Assembly (NCBI GenBank): GCA_002837195.1
Contig: KZ478059.1
Coordinates: 186,001-250,000, forward strand
Direction of reading: 5' to 3'
Origin: Enterobacterales bacterium CwR94
GTDB taxonomy: Bacteria; Pseudomonadota; Gammaproteobacteria; Enterobacterales; Enterobacteriaceae
DNA length: 64,000 bases
In this document: positions 10,225 through 20,976 of the stretch, piece by piece
Numbering within the stretch: position 1 is the first letter of the stretch
Layout: each line of letters starts with the position of its first letter
Notes under the pieces: generated by a model
The model's input: only the letters and a program-made list of their open reading frames with translations
What the model was told of the DNA's origin: nothing
Databases searched by the model: none
Program-made: the position numbers and the translations under genes

Positions 10225-10758
10225 ATGGAAAGAATGGATACGTTAATCAGTATTCTGGGAAAGTGCGTACCTGAATTAAATACCGCGCCGTTATATGCCA
10301 ATCTTCCTGCTGCAACCGATCAAATCAGTATCGTGGACTGGATGTATGAGCACCTCAGTGAGCAAGGCTTGATGGTCTATGAGGAGTGGAAGGAATATTT
10401 TGGGCATGTGCCTGAACTCAAAGTGTTATCAGAGATAACCTTTTCGGAAGAACCTGCAGATTTTATTTATTCATTAATTGAAAAAATAGACTGGTCTAAA
10501 GTAACCATTGAACCGATTGAAATAACCTATTCCGTTCCCTGGTTTGAATATATTAATCATTTTCTCGCACCAGAAAAATTAAGAATAGTGGACCTCTGGC
10601 CATTTGAAAATGCGTTTATATTCTGCGTGCATGACGATGTGGCATTATTAGAACAATTGGATGCCTGCCTGAAAACCTTCGAGATGGGCATTGACTGGCG
10701 GCCCGCGCTGGACAAACAGCAGGTTATCGAGAAAATGAACGCCTTCGTCACGCAATAA
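10225..10758 (+). CDS. hypothetical protein, 177 aa
   Basis: I do not recognise this gene. It encodes an acidic soluble protein rich in aromatics (IVDWMYEHLSEQGLMVYEEWKEYFGHVPEL, YSVPWFEYINHF). The frame is open back to an ATG at 10099, but the first 42 codons are not protein-like and have no ribosome site. The ATG at 10225 follows AAGGA at about 11 nt, and another ATG lies at 10234. Bases 10200-10640 are markedly AT-rich compared with the flanking genes, suggesting acquisition. A 12-bp hairpin (10767-10795) follows the stop, before the DUF817 gene. Confidence 0.7.
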   Translation: MERMDTLISILGKCVPELNTAPLYANLPAATDQISIVDWMYEHLSEQGLMVYEEWKEYFGHVPELKVLSEITFSEEPADFIYSLIEKIDWSKVTIEPIEITYSVPWFEYINHFLAPEKLRIVDLWPFENAFIFCVHDDVALLEQLDACLKTFEMGIDWRPALDKQQVIEKMNAFVTQ

Positions 10759-10766
10759 ACCCGTGC

Positions 10767-10795
10767 GCTGACCTGAAACAGGATTTCGGGTCAGC
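10767..10795 (+). terminator. hairpin after hypothetical gene
   Basis: The stem is GCTGACCTGAAA (10767-10778) with TTTCGGGTCAGC (10784-10795), 12 pairs including one G-T, and a five-base loop. There is no T run, so it may be a weak terminator or a processing/stability hairpin. Confidence 0.45.
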
Positions 10796-10842
10796 CGCTG
10801 GAGTGTGAGTCCACAGCATTTCAATCTAAAAGGGAATTTTAC

Positions 10843-11682
10843 GTGCACAACCGTTTTGACAACTTTCTGATGCATCCTCCGGCGTTAAGGGTGCAGGGGC
10901 CACGCCGCTGGGGAATCGAATTCTTATGGTTTGGCATTAAAGAGGCGCGCGCGTGCCTGTTTGCCGGGGTGTTTTTTATCGCCATGTTTTGCATCCCACG
11001 CGCGGGCATACTGGGGGTTGCCCGTTACGATATTCTGCTGATTATCGCACTCTCCATTCAACTGGTTATGGTGGTTTCACGGCTGGAAAGTTGGGATGAG
11101 CTAAAAGCCATTACGCTGTTTCATGTGCTGGGTTTTGCGCTGGAGCTTTTCAAAACATCCTCAGCAATAGGTTCATGGCACTATCCCGAAGCCGGATGGA
11201 GCAAACTGGGCGGTGTCCCCCTGTTTAGTGGATTTATGTATGCGGCGGTCGGCAGTTATATCATTCAGTGTTGGCGGCTCATGGATCTGAAAATCCGCCA
11301 TCATCCCCCGATACTTTATGCGGTCTTGCTCTCTATTGCGCTCTACGCCAACTTCTTCACCCATCACTATATCGGTGACTATCGTTGGTATATTGCCTGT
11401 GTTGCGCTCGGGTTGTACGGGCGTTCAGTGGTGGTGTTTACGCCGTATGACAGGCCGTTTCGCATGCCCTTGCTGGTGGCGTTTTTACTGATAGGTTTCT
11501 TTATTTGGCTGGCCGAGAATCTGGGCACATTTTTTGGTGTCTGGCGCTATCCCAACCAGTTGGGTGCCTGGGCCACGGTCCATGTCGGGAAGTGGGGGGC
11601 ATGGTCTCTGTTGGTGATGATGACATTCACCATCACGCTGTTTCTCAAGGATATTAAAAAGCGCGTGCATATCGCTGCCTAA
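10843..11682 (+). CDS. DUF817 (YoaT-type) integral membrane protein
   Basis: This 279-residue polytopic membrane protein starts at GTG 10843, with AAGGGA about 8 nt upstream. It matches the DUF817 family (B. subtilis YoaT) along its length: ELKAITLFHVLGFALELFK, GSWHYPEAGWSKLGGVPLFSGFMYAAVGSYI, YANFFTHHYIGDYRW, IGFFIWLAENLGTFFGVWRYPNQ and HVGKWGAWSLL. About eight to nine hydrophobic segments are visible. The conserved His, Trp and Tyr residues in loops suggest an enzyme or carotenoid-desaturase-like membrane fold, but no function is established for the family. Its neighbours give no metabolic clue. Confidence 0.85.
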   Translation: MHNRFDNFLMHPPALRVQGPRRWGIEFLWFGIKEARACLFAGVFFIAMFCIPRAGILGVARYDILLIIALSIQLVMVVSRLESWDELKAITLFHVLGFALELFKTSSAIGSWHYPEAGWSKLGGVPLFSGFMYAAVGSYIIQCWRLMDLKIRHHPPILYAVLLSIALYANFFTHHYIGDYRWYIACVALGLYGRSVVVFTPYDRPFRMPLLVAFLLIGFFIWLAENLGTFFGVWRYPNQLGAWATVHVGKWGAWSLLVMMTFTITLFLKDIKKRVHIAA

Positions 11683-11698
11683 AGGCTATCTGTGCCCG

Positions 11699-12556
11699 TC
11701 AATTCAGGTTTTGATGCTCAAGCCTAAGCGGTAATTGCCAGACGCTGGCTAATGAAATGGCCAGCGTATGCAATTGAATATCGGCTTTCGTCGTATGATC
11801 AATAAACTTATCTAAGTAGATCAACTGGGCGGGGGTTTCAAGCGCGAGACGATACATTTCGTTTCCGCGCAGGCTCAGTTCAATAATCCGTATCGCACAC
11901 AATACTTCACTCTTGAAATAAACGCTGATGTCATGGCATTGAAAGCCTTTAATGTCCTGTTCGCGGTCATAAAAAGCATATAGGGTTGCAGGGAAAGGGT
12001 GTCGGATATGCGCTTCACTGATCATCGCGTGACTAAGTTGGCTAATTGCCTCGGTTTTTATCTGCAGTTTTATAATAAAAGCCTTATTCCAGCTTAAGGG
12101 CGCGATATGGGCTGGCGGAGCCAGTTGAGTAATGTGCGTATACATTCCCTGCGGATATTTTATATTCATACCAAGAGGGGAAATATCACCTGTGGTAATC
12201 TCGGCCTTAATATCGGCAATATCAGACAACTCCGGATCGGCAGCATGGGAAGATAAGGTGGGCGCAGGGGGCACATCTAATTTGTTGGTTGCCGGTGTCG
12301 CAAGAATAATAAGGCCAGCGCTGACGATGAAAGCCACGATGCTCATCGGTAATCCATATGTCTGGTAACTTAGTACCACGACGCCAAAAGACCCGCTGAG
12401 TTGGAGCATATAAAAAAAGGCGTGGTATTTTAGTTTAAAAAATTTAATCGTTAGGGTAATAACCACCAGCAGGGCAACGGAAACCACAGCGTGCTTTATC
12501 GGCAGGTGAAAGAAAGGAACTGATAAAAATGCTAACAGAGAAAGATAAAGTGCCAT
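11699..12556 (-). CDS. hypothetical membrane protein, 285 aa
   Basis: I do not recognise this protein. Residues 1-90 are strongly hydrophobic, with three to four predicted TM segments (LSLLAFLSVPFFHLPI, VVSVALLVVITLTI, AFFYMLQLSGSFGVVVLS, SIVAFIVSAGLIILA). A proline-rich linker (DVPPAPTLSS) and a soluble domain of about 170 residues follow; its motifs, such as FPATLYAFYDREQDIKGFQCHDISVYF, fit no family known to me. It is convergent with the DUF817 gene. Base composition is lower in GC than the gat genes beside it. It probably forms a membrane-anchored cytoplasmic or periplasmic domain. Confidence 0.72.
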   Translation of the reverse strand: MALYLSLLAFLSVPFFHLPIKHAVVSVALLVVITLTIKFFKLKYHAFFYMLQLSGSFGVVVLSYQTYGLPMSIVAFIVSAGLIILATPATNKLDVPPAPTLSSHAADPELSDIADIKAEITTGDISPLGMNIKYPQGMYTHITQLAPPAHIAPLSWNKAFIIKLQIKTEAISQLSHAMISEAHIRHPFPATLYAFYDREQDIKGFQCHDISVYFKSEVLCAIRIIELSLRGNEMYRLALETPAQLIYLDKFIDHTTKADIQLHTLAISLASVWQLPLRLEHQNLN

Positions 12557-12660
12557 AACGTCTCATCCATGAGGGGTATTCCAGACGCCGTATTATACGT
12601 CATCACCCCGTTAACGAGTAAAAACGTTTTCTCTCACGCAGGGCGTATGCGCTGTAAGCG

Positions 12661-12689
12661 GCAGGATAGCGTTGGCAACGGTATCCTGC
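12661..12689. terminator. stem-loop downstream of gatR
   Basis: The stem is GCAGGATA (12661-12668) with TATCCTGC (12682-12689). The enclosed bases can extend the pairing (CGTTG with CAACG). It lies just beyond the gatR stop. No strong T tract is present. Confidence 0.5.
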
Positions 12690-12714
12690 TGATAGCCACA
12701 ATGGATGCGCAGGT

Positions 12715-13500
12715 TCAGGCAATAATCACTGTTTTGCCCATTTTCCGCAGTCGGCTTACGTCAACCGCAGGTGCCTCACTGTCAGTAATGATCACATCGA
12801 TTTTTTCAATCGGCAGCACCACATTAAACCCTTTGCGACTGAACTTTGATGCGTCGGTTAATACCACTACTTTTTGCGCTGCTGCCGCCATTGCACCACT
12901 GATGGCATAGCCCTCATTAAAGGTGGTAATGCCGGTCTCACAGTCCAGACCATCAACCCCGACAAACATAATGTCAGCGGAAACCCCTTTCAGTGCAAAT
13001 TCCGCAATGCTGCCGTGAAGTGAAACGGTTTTATGGCGCAACGTGCCGCCACACACCACCAAAGTGATATCCGCATTGGTCGCCAGCACGCCCGCGGCGG
13101 GGAGGCTGTTGGTGATCACCGTGATGTTGCGCATCACGGCCAGTTCTTCGGCCAGCAGCTTAGTGGTGCTGCCGCTGTCTAAAATCAGGGTATCGCCTTC
13201 ACGCACCATGGCAGCCGCCTGAATAGCGATGCGTCTTTTCGGATCAGCGGCCAACGCATATCTGTCGGTCAAACTGACTTCTTCGGTCTGGGCTTCAGCT
13301 GGCGTATGCCCCGGTGAAACGGCTATTCGCGCAGCACCGCCATGAAAGCGAGCCAAAAGCTGCTGCTCTTCCAGCAAACGAAGGTCGGCACGCACGGTGA
13401 CTTCAGTCACGCCGAGCTGAGCAGCAATATCATTTACCAGTTGGCTACCCGTCTCATTCACCATCTCAACAATTTTCTTTCTGCGCTCGAACGTATTCAT
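12715..13500 (-). CDS. gatR: galactitol utilisation repressor GatR (DeoR family)
   Basis: This 261-residue DeoR-type repressor acts on the adjacent gat operon. The N-terminal HTH (about 6-58) reads ERRKKIVEMVNETGSQLVNDIAAQLGVTEVTVRADLRLLE, followed by FHGGAARI. The C-terminal sugar-phosphate sensor carries LDSGSTTKLLAEEL, VITNSLPAAGVLA, VVCGGTLRHKT and FVGVDGLDCETGITTFNEG, as in E. coli GatR. The start has an ideal AAGGAGG 4 nt upstream. It is transcribed divergently from gatZ, whereas in E. coli gatR follows gatD. An inducing galactitol or tagatose phosphate is the likely ligand (family knowledge). Confidence 0.92.
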   Translation of the reverse strand: MNTFERRKKIVEMVNETGSQLVNDIAAQLGVTEVTVRADLRLLEEQQLLARFHGGAARIAVSPGHTPAEAQTEEVSLTDRYALAADPKRRIAIQAAAMVREGDTLILDSGSTTKLLAEELAVMRNITVITNSLPAAGVLATNADITLVVCGGTLRHKTVSLHGSIAEFALKGVSADIMFVGVDGLDCETGITTFNEGYAISGAMAAAAQKVVVLTDASKFSRKGFNVVLPIEKIDVIITDSEAPAVDVSRLRKMGKTVIIA

Positions 13501-13807
13501 CCGCCCTCCTTAGGCTCAGGAGGGCGATCCTAAAACGTAAACAAAAGAAAGTAAAACAATATAAGCCGAAATGTGACGTCAATGCGGCTTACGCAACCGT
13601 GCTTTCCGCGCGTCTGGTGATTTAAATCAATAAAAACAGCGGGATGATTGCACGTTGTTGTGCTGTTATTCAGAAAAGGCAAGGGAAAGGATTCGAAAGG
13701 ATATGGGTTAATTCATAAATATAAGGATCGCGATCACATTCTAAAAAGAAAGCATTTGTACTAAATACGAAAAAGATCGATGTTTTACGCAGACATCGGA
13801 GGACGTT
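13501..13807. promoter_or_regulatory. gatR / gatZ divergent control region
   Basis: This 307-bp region is AT-rich and holds no ORF worth reporting. AAGGATCGCGATCACA (13723-13738) has a perfect right half (TCACA) but a poor left half for a CRP site. Catabolite control is expected for a PTS polyol operon but is only weakly supported here. I could not define GatR operators with certainty. Confidence 0.4.
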
Positions 13808-15103
13808 ATGAAAAACATCATTCAACAACACAAACAGGGGCAAGACAGTGGCATCTGTTCCGTCTGTTCTGCTCATCCACTGGTTATTGAAGCTGCGTTA
13901 CGTTTTGATCTGCACAGTCGCCGCAAGGTGCTGATTGAAGCCACCTCGAATCAGGTCAATCAATTCGGCGGCTATACCGGTATGCGCCCGGCGGCTTTTC
14001 GTGACTATGTGCAGGCCATCGCACAGCAAATGGGTTTCCCAACGGAGCGGCTGATTTTAGGGGGCGATCATCTGGGCCCAAATTGCTGGCAACAGGAAAC
14101 TGCCGCCGAGGCGATGGCGAAATCACGCGTACTGATCGCTGAATATGTGCAGGCCGGTTTTAGCAAGATCCATCTTGATACCTCAATGTCCTGTGCAGAT
14201 GACCCGGTGCCGTTAGCGCCCGAGGTGGTGGCTGCGCGCGCCGCAGATCTGTGCAGCGTTGCAGAGCAAACGGCCACGGCGCAGCAGAAAGCGCAGTTAA
14301 CCTACGTCATTGGTACCGAGGTGCCCGTACCCGGCGGTGAGGCTGCCGCCATTCATGTCGTGCATGTCACGCGACCAGAAGATGCCGCTCACACGCTGAA
14401 CATTCATTATGCGGCGTTTCGCGCGGCCGGACTGGATGCGGCAATTGAACGCATTATCGGTCTGGTGGTGCAACCGGGCGTGGAATTCGACCACAGCAGT
14501 GTTATTCACTATCAGCCTGCGGCAGCACGTGAACTCAGTGCGTTTATCGAAACAACGCCGGTGGTCTATGAAGCACACTCAACGGATTATCAAACGCGCT
14601 CGGCCTATCGCGCGCTGGTAAAAGACCATTTCGCCATTCTCAAAGTCGGCCCGGCGCTGACATTTGCGCTGCGGGAAGCCATTTTTGCGCTAGCGGAAAT
14701 CGAAAACGTGCTGGTGGCACCTGAAAAGAGGAGCCACATTCTGGCCGTTATCGACCAGGTCATGCTGGATGAGCCCGGTTACTGGAAAAAATATTACCGG
14801 CCCACGTTTTCTCAGTCGCAGGTGGATATCCACTACAGCTTGTCAGATCGCATTCGCTACTACTGGCCGCATGAACGGATAAACAGCGCGTTTACCACGC
14901 TAATGAGCAACTTTCAGCACGTTCAAATTCCGCTGGGCTTGTTGAGTCAGTATCTGCCTAAGCAGTTTGATCGCGTGCTAAGCAACCAACTGCCCGCACA
15001 GGCGCAGGCGCTGATTATCGACAAAATTCAGGATGTGCTGCGCGATTACGCCTATGGCTGTGAACCCGAACACGCCCTACATGAAGAGGTGGACCATGCA
15101 TAA
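13808..15103 (+). CDS. gatZ: tagatose-1,6-bisphosphate aldolase chaperone subunit GatZ
   Basis: This is the non-catalytic partner that stabilises and activates the class II aldolase GatY. The 431 residues (E. coli 420) begin [20 protein letters not shown], with GGAGG 5 nt before the [61 protein letters not shown] and [14 protein letters not shown] are all characteristic. It is the first gene of the operon. Its last codons overlap gatA by 8 nt, and gatY, its functional partner, lies five genes downstream instead of directly upstream as in E. coli. Confidence 0.95.
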   Translation: MKNIIQQHKQGQDSGICSVCSAHPLVIEAALRFDLHSRRKVLIEATSNQVNQFGGYTGMRPAAFRDYVQAIAQQMGFPTERLILGGDHLGPNCWQQETAAEAMAKSRVLIAEYVQAGFSKIHLDTSMSCADDPVPLAPEVVAARAADLCSVAEQTATAQQKAQLTYVIGTEVPVPGGEAAAIHVVHVTRPEDAAHTLNIHYAAFRAAGLDAAIERIIGLVVQPGVEFDHSSVIHYQPAAARELSAFIETTPVVYEAHSTDYQTRSAYRALVKDHFAILKVGPALTFALREAIFALAEIENVLVAPEKRSHILAVIDQVMLDEPGYWKKYYRPTFSQSQVDIHYSLSDRIRYYWPHERINSAFTTLMSNFQHVQIPLGLLSQYLPKQFDRVLSNQLPAQAQALIIDKIQDVLRDYAYGCEPEHALHEEVDHA

Positions 15104-15554
15104 CACCCGTCTTATGGTTTCAACCGGCCAGCACTTTAACAGCGCCCATGAAGTGCTACAGCACATTGGCGCGCGCATGGTCGAGGAGGGGATTTGTCAC
15201 GCCTCTTATCCTGCCGCGTTGCTGGCCCGTGAGGCGACGTATCCCACCGGGATTGCACTGGAGGGGCACGCGGTTGCCATTCCTCATTGCGAAGCGCAAC
15301 ACGCTATCGAACCGGCTATCTATCTGATTCGTCCTGAAAAAGCGGTTAAATTTCAGCAGGCTGACGACGATGAGCAGGTTGCAGCAGAACTGATCATTGC
15401 CCTGGTGGTGACCCACCCGCAGCAGCAAATCACCCTGTTGCGCACGCTGTTCAGTCAATTACAGCAACCAGAATGCATCGAGAGTTTGCTCAGTGCGCCT
15501 GCCGGTGCGTTGGCGGCGTGTTTTAACCAGCGGCTCTACGCGCCTGCTGCCTGA
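15096..15554 (+). CDS. gatA: galactitol PTS EIIA component GatA
   Basis: This 152-residue phosphocarrier of the galactitol PTS receives phosphate from HPr on a histidine. It is a fructose-type EIIA domain with the active His64 in [11 protein letters not shown]. The start used is the ATG at 15096, 8 nt inside the end of gatZ, with GAGG close upstream; the frame extends further up but only within gatZ. The order gatA-gatB-gatC is that of a normal split EIIABC. Confidence 0.93.
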   Translation: MHNTRLMVSTGQHFNSAHEVLQHIGARMVEEGICHASYPAALLAREATYPTGIALEGHAVAIPHCEAQHAIEPAIYLIRPEKAVKFQQADDDEQVAAELIIALVVTHPQQQITLLRTLFSQLQQPECIESLLSAPAGALAACFNQRLYAPAA

Positions 15555-15593
15555 TCGCAACAGACATCTGTCCCTACACGCGGAGATAAAAAA

Positions 15594-15878
15594 ATGAAAT
15601 GCAAAGTAATTGTTGCCTGTGGCGGCGCGGTGGCGACCTCCACCATGGCGGCGGAAGAAATCAAAGAGCTGTGTGATGAAAACCATATCACGGTGGAACT
15701 GGTGCAATGCCGGGTCAATGAAATCGAGACCTATATGGACGGTGTTGACCTGATTTGTACCACGGCACGGGTTGATCGCCCGTTTGGTGATATTCCGGTG
15801 GTGCACGGTATGCCCTTTATTTCTGGCGTAGGCGCCGATGCCCTGCGCGAGAAGATCCTGACCATTCTTCAGGGGTAA
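15594..15878 (+). CDS. gatB: galactitol PTS EIIB component GatB
   Basis: This 94-residue cytoplasmic EIIB relays phosphate from GatA to the sugar through a cysteine. The phosphocysteine loop is at the N-terminus ([12 protein letters not shown], Cys9). It has the normal length for the family. It starts after a purine-rich site, 39 bp after gatA and 4 bp before gatC, so the three PTS genes are tightly linked. VQCRVNEIE and [14 protein letters not shown] match GatB. Confidence 0.95.
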   Translation: MKCKVIVACGGAVATSTMAAEEIKELCDENHITVELVQCRVNEIETYMDGVDLICTTARVDRPFGDIPVVHGMPFISGVGADALREKILTILQG

Positions 15879-15882
15879 AACA

Positions 15883-17265
15883 ATGTTTACTGAAGTGATG
15901 CGCTACATCCTTGATCTCGGCCCTACCGTTATGCTGCCGATGGTGATCATCCTTTTTTCAGTGTGCCTTGGCATGAAAATCGGTGATGCGTTTAAATCGG
16001 GCTTGCACATCGGTATTGGCTTTGTCGGCATTGGGTTGGTGATTGGCCTGATGCTGGAATCGATTGGGCCAGCCGCGAAGGCGATGGCTGAAAACTTTCA
16101 AATCGGCCTGGAAGTGGTCGATGTTGGCTGGCCGGGCTCTTCTCCCATGACCTGGGCGTCCCAGATGGCACTGGTCGCCATTCCGGTGGCGATTGGCGTC
16201 AATATTTTGATGTTGATTGCCCGCCTGACGCGCGTGGTCAATGTCGATATCTGGAACATCTGGCACATGACGTTTACCGGTGCCTTTGTACACATTGCCA
16301 CCGGCTCTTACTGGCTGGGCATTCTGGGTGTGATGATCCACGCGGCCTTTGTCTACAAGTTGGGGGATTGGTTTTCCCGCGATACCCGCAATTTCTTTCA
16401 GCTTGAGGGTATTGCGGTGCCGCATGGAACCTCAGCCTATATGGGGCCGATTGCGGTACTGGTCGACACCCTGATTGAAAAAACACCCGGTCTGCGGCGG
16501 ATCCATTTCAGTGCTGATGACGTACAGAAACGCTTTGGCGCGTTCGGGGAACCGGTGACGGTTGGCTTTATCATGGGCATTGTGATCGGCTTGCTGGCGC
16601 ACTATGACCTGAAAGGCGTGCTGCAACTGGGGGTCAAAACCGGTGCCGTGATGCTGCTGATGCCGCGCGTGATCAAGCCGATTATGGATGGTCTGAATCC
16701 TATCGCGAAACATGCGCGTAAACGGCTGCAGGCGAAGTTTGGCGGACAAGAGTTTCTGATTGGCCTTGATCCTGCCCTGTTACTGGGACAGACCTCGGTG
16801 GTTTCTGCCAGCCTGCTGTTTATCCCGCTGACTCTGCTGGTAGCCGTACTGCTGCCGGGCAACAAAGTGCTGCCGTTTGGCGATTTGGCGACCATCGGCT
16901 TCTTTGTGGCGATGGCGGTGGCGGTGCACCAGGGCAATCTGTTCCGCACGCTGATTTCCGGCATCCTTATCATGAGCATCACGCTGTGGATTGCGACGCA
17001 AACCATCGGTTTGCATACCCAACTGGCGGCCAACGCTGGCGCACTCAAGGCCGGGGGCCAGGTGGCGTCAATGGACCAGGGCGGCTCGCCGCTTACCTAT
17101 CTGCTTATCCAACTGCTGACGTGGCAAAACGTGACGGCGCTGGTGGTTATTGGTGCCGTGTATGGACTGGGTGTGGTACTGACCTGGCGACGTGCGCGCC
17201 AACCGGATGCCGCCCAGCCTGACGCGAACGTTCCGTTATCTGAAAGTCCTTCCATAACCAAATAA
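15883..17265 (+). CDS. gatC: galactitol PTS EIIC permease GatC
   Basis: This 460-residue inner-membrane channel transports galactitol and works with GatAB to deliver galactitol-1-phosphate. It has about ten to twelve hydrophobic segments and the gat-type EIIC motifs GPTVMLPMVIILFSVCLGMKIGDAFKSGLHIGIGFVG (split here only by family comparison), VGWPGSSPMTWASQ, FQLEGIAVPHGTSAYMGPIAVLVD and LLMPRVIKPIMDGL. It is slightly longer than E. coli GatC (451) because of a hydrophilic tail with QPDAAQPDANVPLSES. It starts 4 bp after gatB. Confidence 0.95.
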   Translation: MFTEVMRYILDLGPTVMLPMVIILFSVCLGMKIGDAFKSGLHIGIGFVGIGLVIGLMLESIGPAAKAMAENFQIGLEVVDVGWPGSSPMTWASQMALVAIPVAIGVNILMLIARLTRVVNVDIWNIWHMTFTGAFVHIATGSYWLGILGVMIHAAFVYKLGDWFSRDTRNFFQLEGIAVPHGTSAYMGPIAVLVDTLIEKTPGLRRIHFSADDVQKRFGAFGEPVTVGFIMGIVIGLLAHYDLKGVLQLGVKTGAVMLLMPRVIKPIMDGLNPIAKHARKRLQAKFGGQEFLIGLDPALLLGQTSVVSASLLFIPLTLLVAVLLPGNKVLPFGDLATIGFFVAMAVAVHQGNLFRTLISGILIMSITLWIATQTIGLHTQLAANAGALKAGGQVASMDQGGSPLTYLLIQLLTWQNVTALVVIGAVYGLGVVLTWRRARQPDAAQPDANVPLSESPSITK

Positions 17266-17303
17266 AGCGGGGGGAGCCATCCCCCTGGCCAGGAGTGTAG
17301 TCA

Positions 17304-19218
<1,915 letters not shown>

Positions 19219-19231
19219 TCGCGATAAAACA

Positions 19232-19265
19232 GTGCCGCCCGGCCCGTTAAAGGGCAGGGCGGCAC
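19232..19265 (+). terminator. stem-loop after gat operon
   Basis: GTGCCGCCC (19232-19240) pairs with GGGCGGCAC (19257-19265), and inner GGCCC/GGGC bases can extend the stem. It is GC-rich without a strong T run. It lies between gatY and the convergent ymjA gene. Confidence 0.6.
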
Positions 19266-19304
19266 AGATCAGAAGCGCGGTATGACTAAGCCGGGATGTG
19301 CGGG

Positions 19305-19550
19305 TTACTCATTGCCCCAGCGATTCAGAAATTCAGCGATATCATCAATACGCTGTGCGTCGATATTGGCCTCGGCTGCCATCTCATGTTGCGCCGCTTC
19401 GCTGATTTCTTCGTTATTCATCAGGCGCGTCAGCAGCAGTTCAAAGTAGTGTGCCAGCGGCGTGCGCTCTGCCTCGCTAACAGGCTTGGCGGACTCGGTG
19501 GCATATTCATCCGCGATATCAAAATATTTCAGCGCAGGTTCATGACTCAT
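19305..19550 (-). CDS. ymjA: YmjA family protein (DUF2543)
   Basis: This small acidic 81-residue protein is nearly colinear with E. coli Ymj[42 protein letters not shown] (family block) and [11 protein letters not shown] at the C-terminus. The function is unknown. It lies 26 bp downstream of the cold-shock-domain gene on the same strand, so the two are probably cotranscribed. Confidence 0.9.
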   Translation of the reverse strand: MSHEPALKYFDIADEYATESAKPVSEAERTPLAHYFELLLTRLMNNEEISEAAQHEMAAEANIDAQRIDDIAEFLNRWGNE

Positions 19551-19576
19551 TGTGTATCTCCAGAGCAGGGTCGACT

Positions 19577-20059
19577 TCAGACCTTCAGCATTTTCACCGT
19601 GGCATCCACGTCAATTTCATCTTCCGAAAAGATCAAGGTAGTTCCCTGAAAGGTGGTAATCGCCAGCTTTTTCAGTGAACGCACTTCATCCTTTTTCACC
19701 TCAGACTTCGGGCGAATACTGTTCATCAGAATGCCGACGGACAGCACGGTATTTTCTTTATCAATACGGCTTTCCACCGGCACTTCCTCGCTGTAAACCA
19801 GATAGGATTTGATGGAGGTGAGTTTCAGACGCTCGCCGGCGATATACAGGTATTTGCTTTCGGCCGCCACTTTCACGGCATAGGCGGATAAGCCTTTATT
19901 ATTGGTGGTGGGTTCGAACGTCACCGCCGCATCTTTCTTGATCAACTCCGGATTGGCGACCTTAATCACATGAAAATAGCGGTTATCGCCGTTTTCATCT
20001 TTGATAAATCCAAAACCTTTGTCTTTAAACCAGGTTGTGATTGTTCCGTTCATCGCCAT
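19577..20059 (-). CDS. cold-shock-domain protein with unknown C-terminal domain
   Basis: This 160-residue protein begins with a CspA-type OB fold (about residues 3-67). It has [21 protein letters not shown], carrying an RNP1-like KGFGFI, and RYFHVIKV in place of the usual DIFVHFS RNP2. Residues 68-160 form a second domain with no match known to me ([47 protein letters not shown]). It probably binds single-stranded nucleic acid and may be a stress-response RNA chaperone with an added sensing or partner domain. It starts at ATG 20059; a second ATG follows two codons later. It is upstream of ymjA. Confidence 0.82.
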   Translation of the reverse strand: MAMNGTITTWFKDKGFGFIKDENGDNRYFHVIKVANPELIKKDAAVTFEPTTNNKGLSAYAVKVAAESKYLYIAGERLKLTSIKSYLVYSEEVPVESRIDKENTVLSVGILMNSIRPKSEVKKDEVRSLKKLAITTFQGTTLIFSEDEIDVDATVKMLKV

Positions 20060-20272
20060 TGCTGTCTACCTAATCGTTGATCTACTCAGTTTTTGCAGCG
20101 CGCAGTGTAAAACACAATGCCTGCACAGACTACGCCTTTGACTTAAGTCTGGACGATAAATTTCTCCCCGGCGAGTCACAAGCGCCATATCGCCGTATCC
20201 GGCCCTGCCGTTGATTCGCCAGCGCGCGTGGAATGGGGTATTATCCGCCTCCTTTTTCCTGCGGGCAGTCGT

Positions 20273-20971
20273 ATGTCTGGGCTTATCGATACCTTTATTG
20301 CTCCACCTTGTTATGAGCAGATAGACATCCTCTATCAGGACGCGTATTTGCTGTTGATTAACAAACCGAGCGGACTGTTGAGCCTGTCAGGTAAGGATCC
20401 ACAAAATCGCGATTCGGTACACTATCGGCTGGTGCAGCAATTTCCCGGCTGCGCGCTGGTGCATCGCCTTGATTTTGGCACCTCGGGCTTGATGGTGGTG
20501 GCGCGTGATAAAGCCACTAACGCCGCGCTTTGTAAACAGTTCAGCCAGCGTGTGGTGACCAAAGGGTATAGCGCATTGCTGTGTGGACATGTGCTGGAGG
20601 ACAGCGGGGTGATTGATGCGCCGATTGCCAAAGATCCGGCGCTGTTTCCGCTGATGTCGATTTGCGCCGAACGCGGTAAACCTGCACGTTCTCACTATCG
20701 GGTGGTTGAGCGGTTTTATCAGCAGACGGAAATGCAGGCACCGCTGCCGTTAACGCGGGTGGAACTGACACCGGAAACCGGACGCACCCATCAATTACGC
20801 CTGCATTGCCAGCAACTGGGGCACCCGATTGTAGGTTGTGATCTCTATGGTGGGCGCCTGTGGCCAGGCACCGAGCAAACGCCACGCTTAATGCTGCATG
20901 CCTGCGCGCTGGATTTTCGTCATCCCGTCAGCGGCGAACCGATCGCCGCCCGGCATGCCAGTGCGTTTTAA
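20273..20971 (+). CDS. RluA-family pseudouridine synthase
   Basis: This 232-residue enzyme isomerises uridine to pseudouridine in rRNA or tRNA. The catalytic motif is HRLDFGTSGLMVVARDKATN, with the conserved Asp in HRLD. NKPSGLLSLSGK, GRTHQLRLHCQQLGHPIVGCDLYG and RLMLHACAL are typical of the RluA group. The frame is open to a GTG at 20228, but that stretch carries GGGGTATTAT, resembling a -10 region, so the ATG at 20273 is preferred. It is of RluA size but too divergent from E. coli RluA, RluC and TruC to assign the modified position. Confidence 0.85.
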   Translation: MSGLIDTFIAPPCYEQIDILYQDAYLLLINKPSGLLSLSGKDPQNRDSVHYRLVQQFPGCALVHRLDFGTSGLMVVARDKATNAALCKQFSQRVVTKGYSALLCGHVLEDSGVIDAPIAKDPALFPLMSICAERGKPARSHYRVVERFYQQTEMQAPLPLTRVELTPETGRTHQLRLHCQQLGHPIVGCDLYGGRLWPGTEQTPRLMLHACALDFRHPVSGEPIAARHASAF

Positions 20972-20976
20972 GGCCT

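Noticed and set aside
13723-13738. CRP site in the gat control region
   Set aside because: Only the right half (TCACA) matches; the left half is poor. It is mentioned in the control-region entry but not called as a site.
20140-20149. GACTTAAGTC palindrome between the cold-shock gene and the pseudouridine synthase gene
   Set aside because: A 10-bp palindrome is expected by chance several times in a window of this size, and no second copy or known regulator fits.
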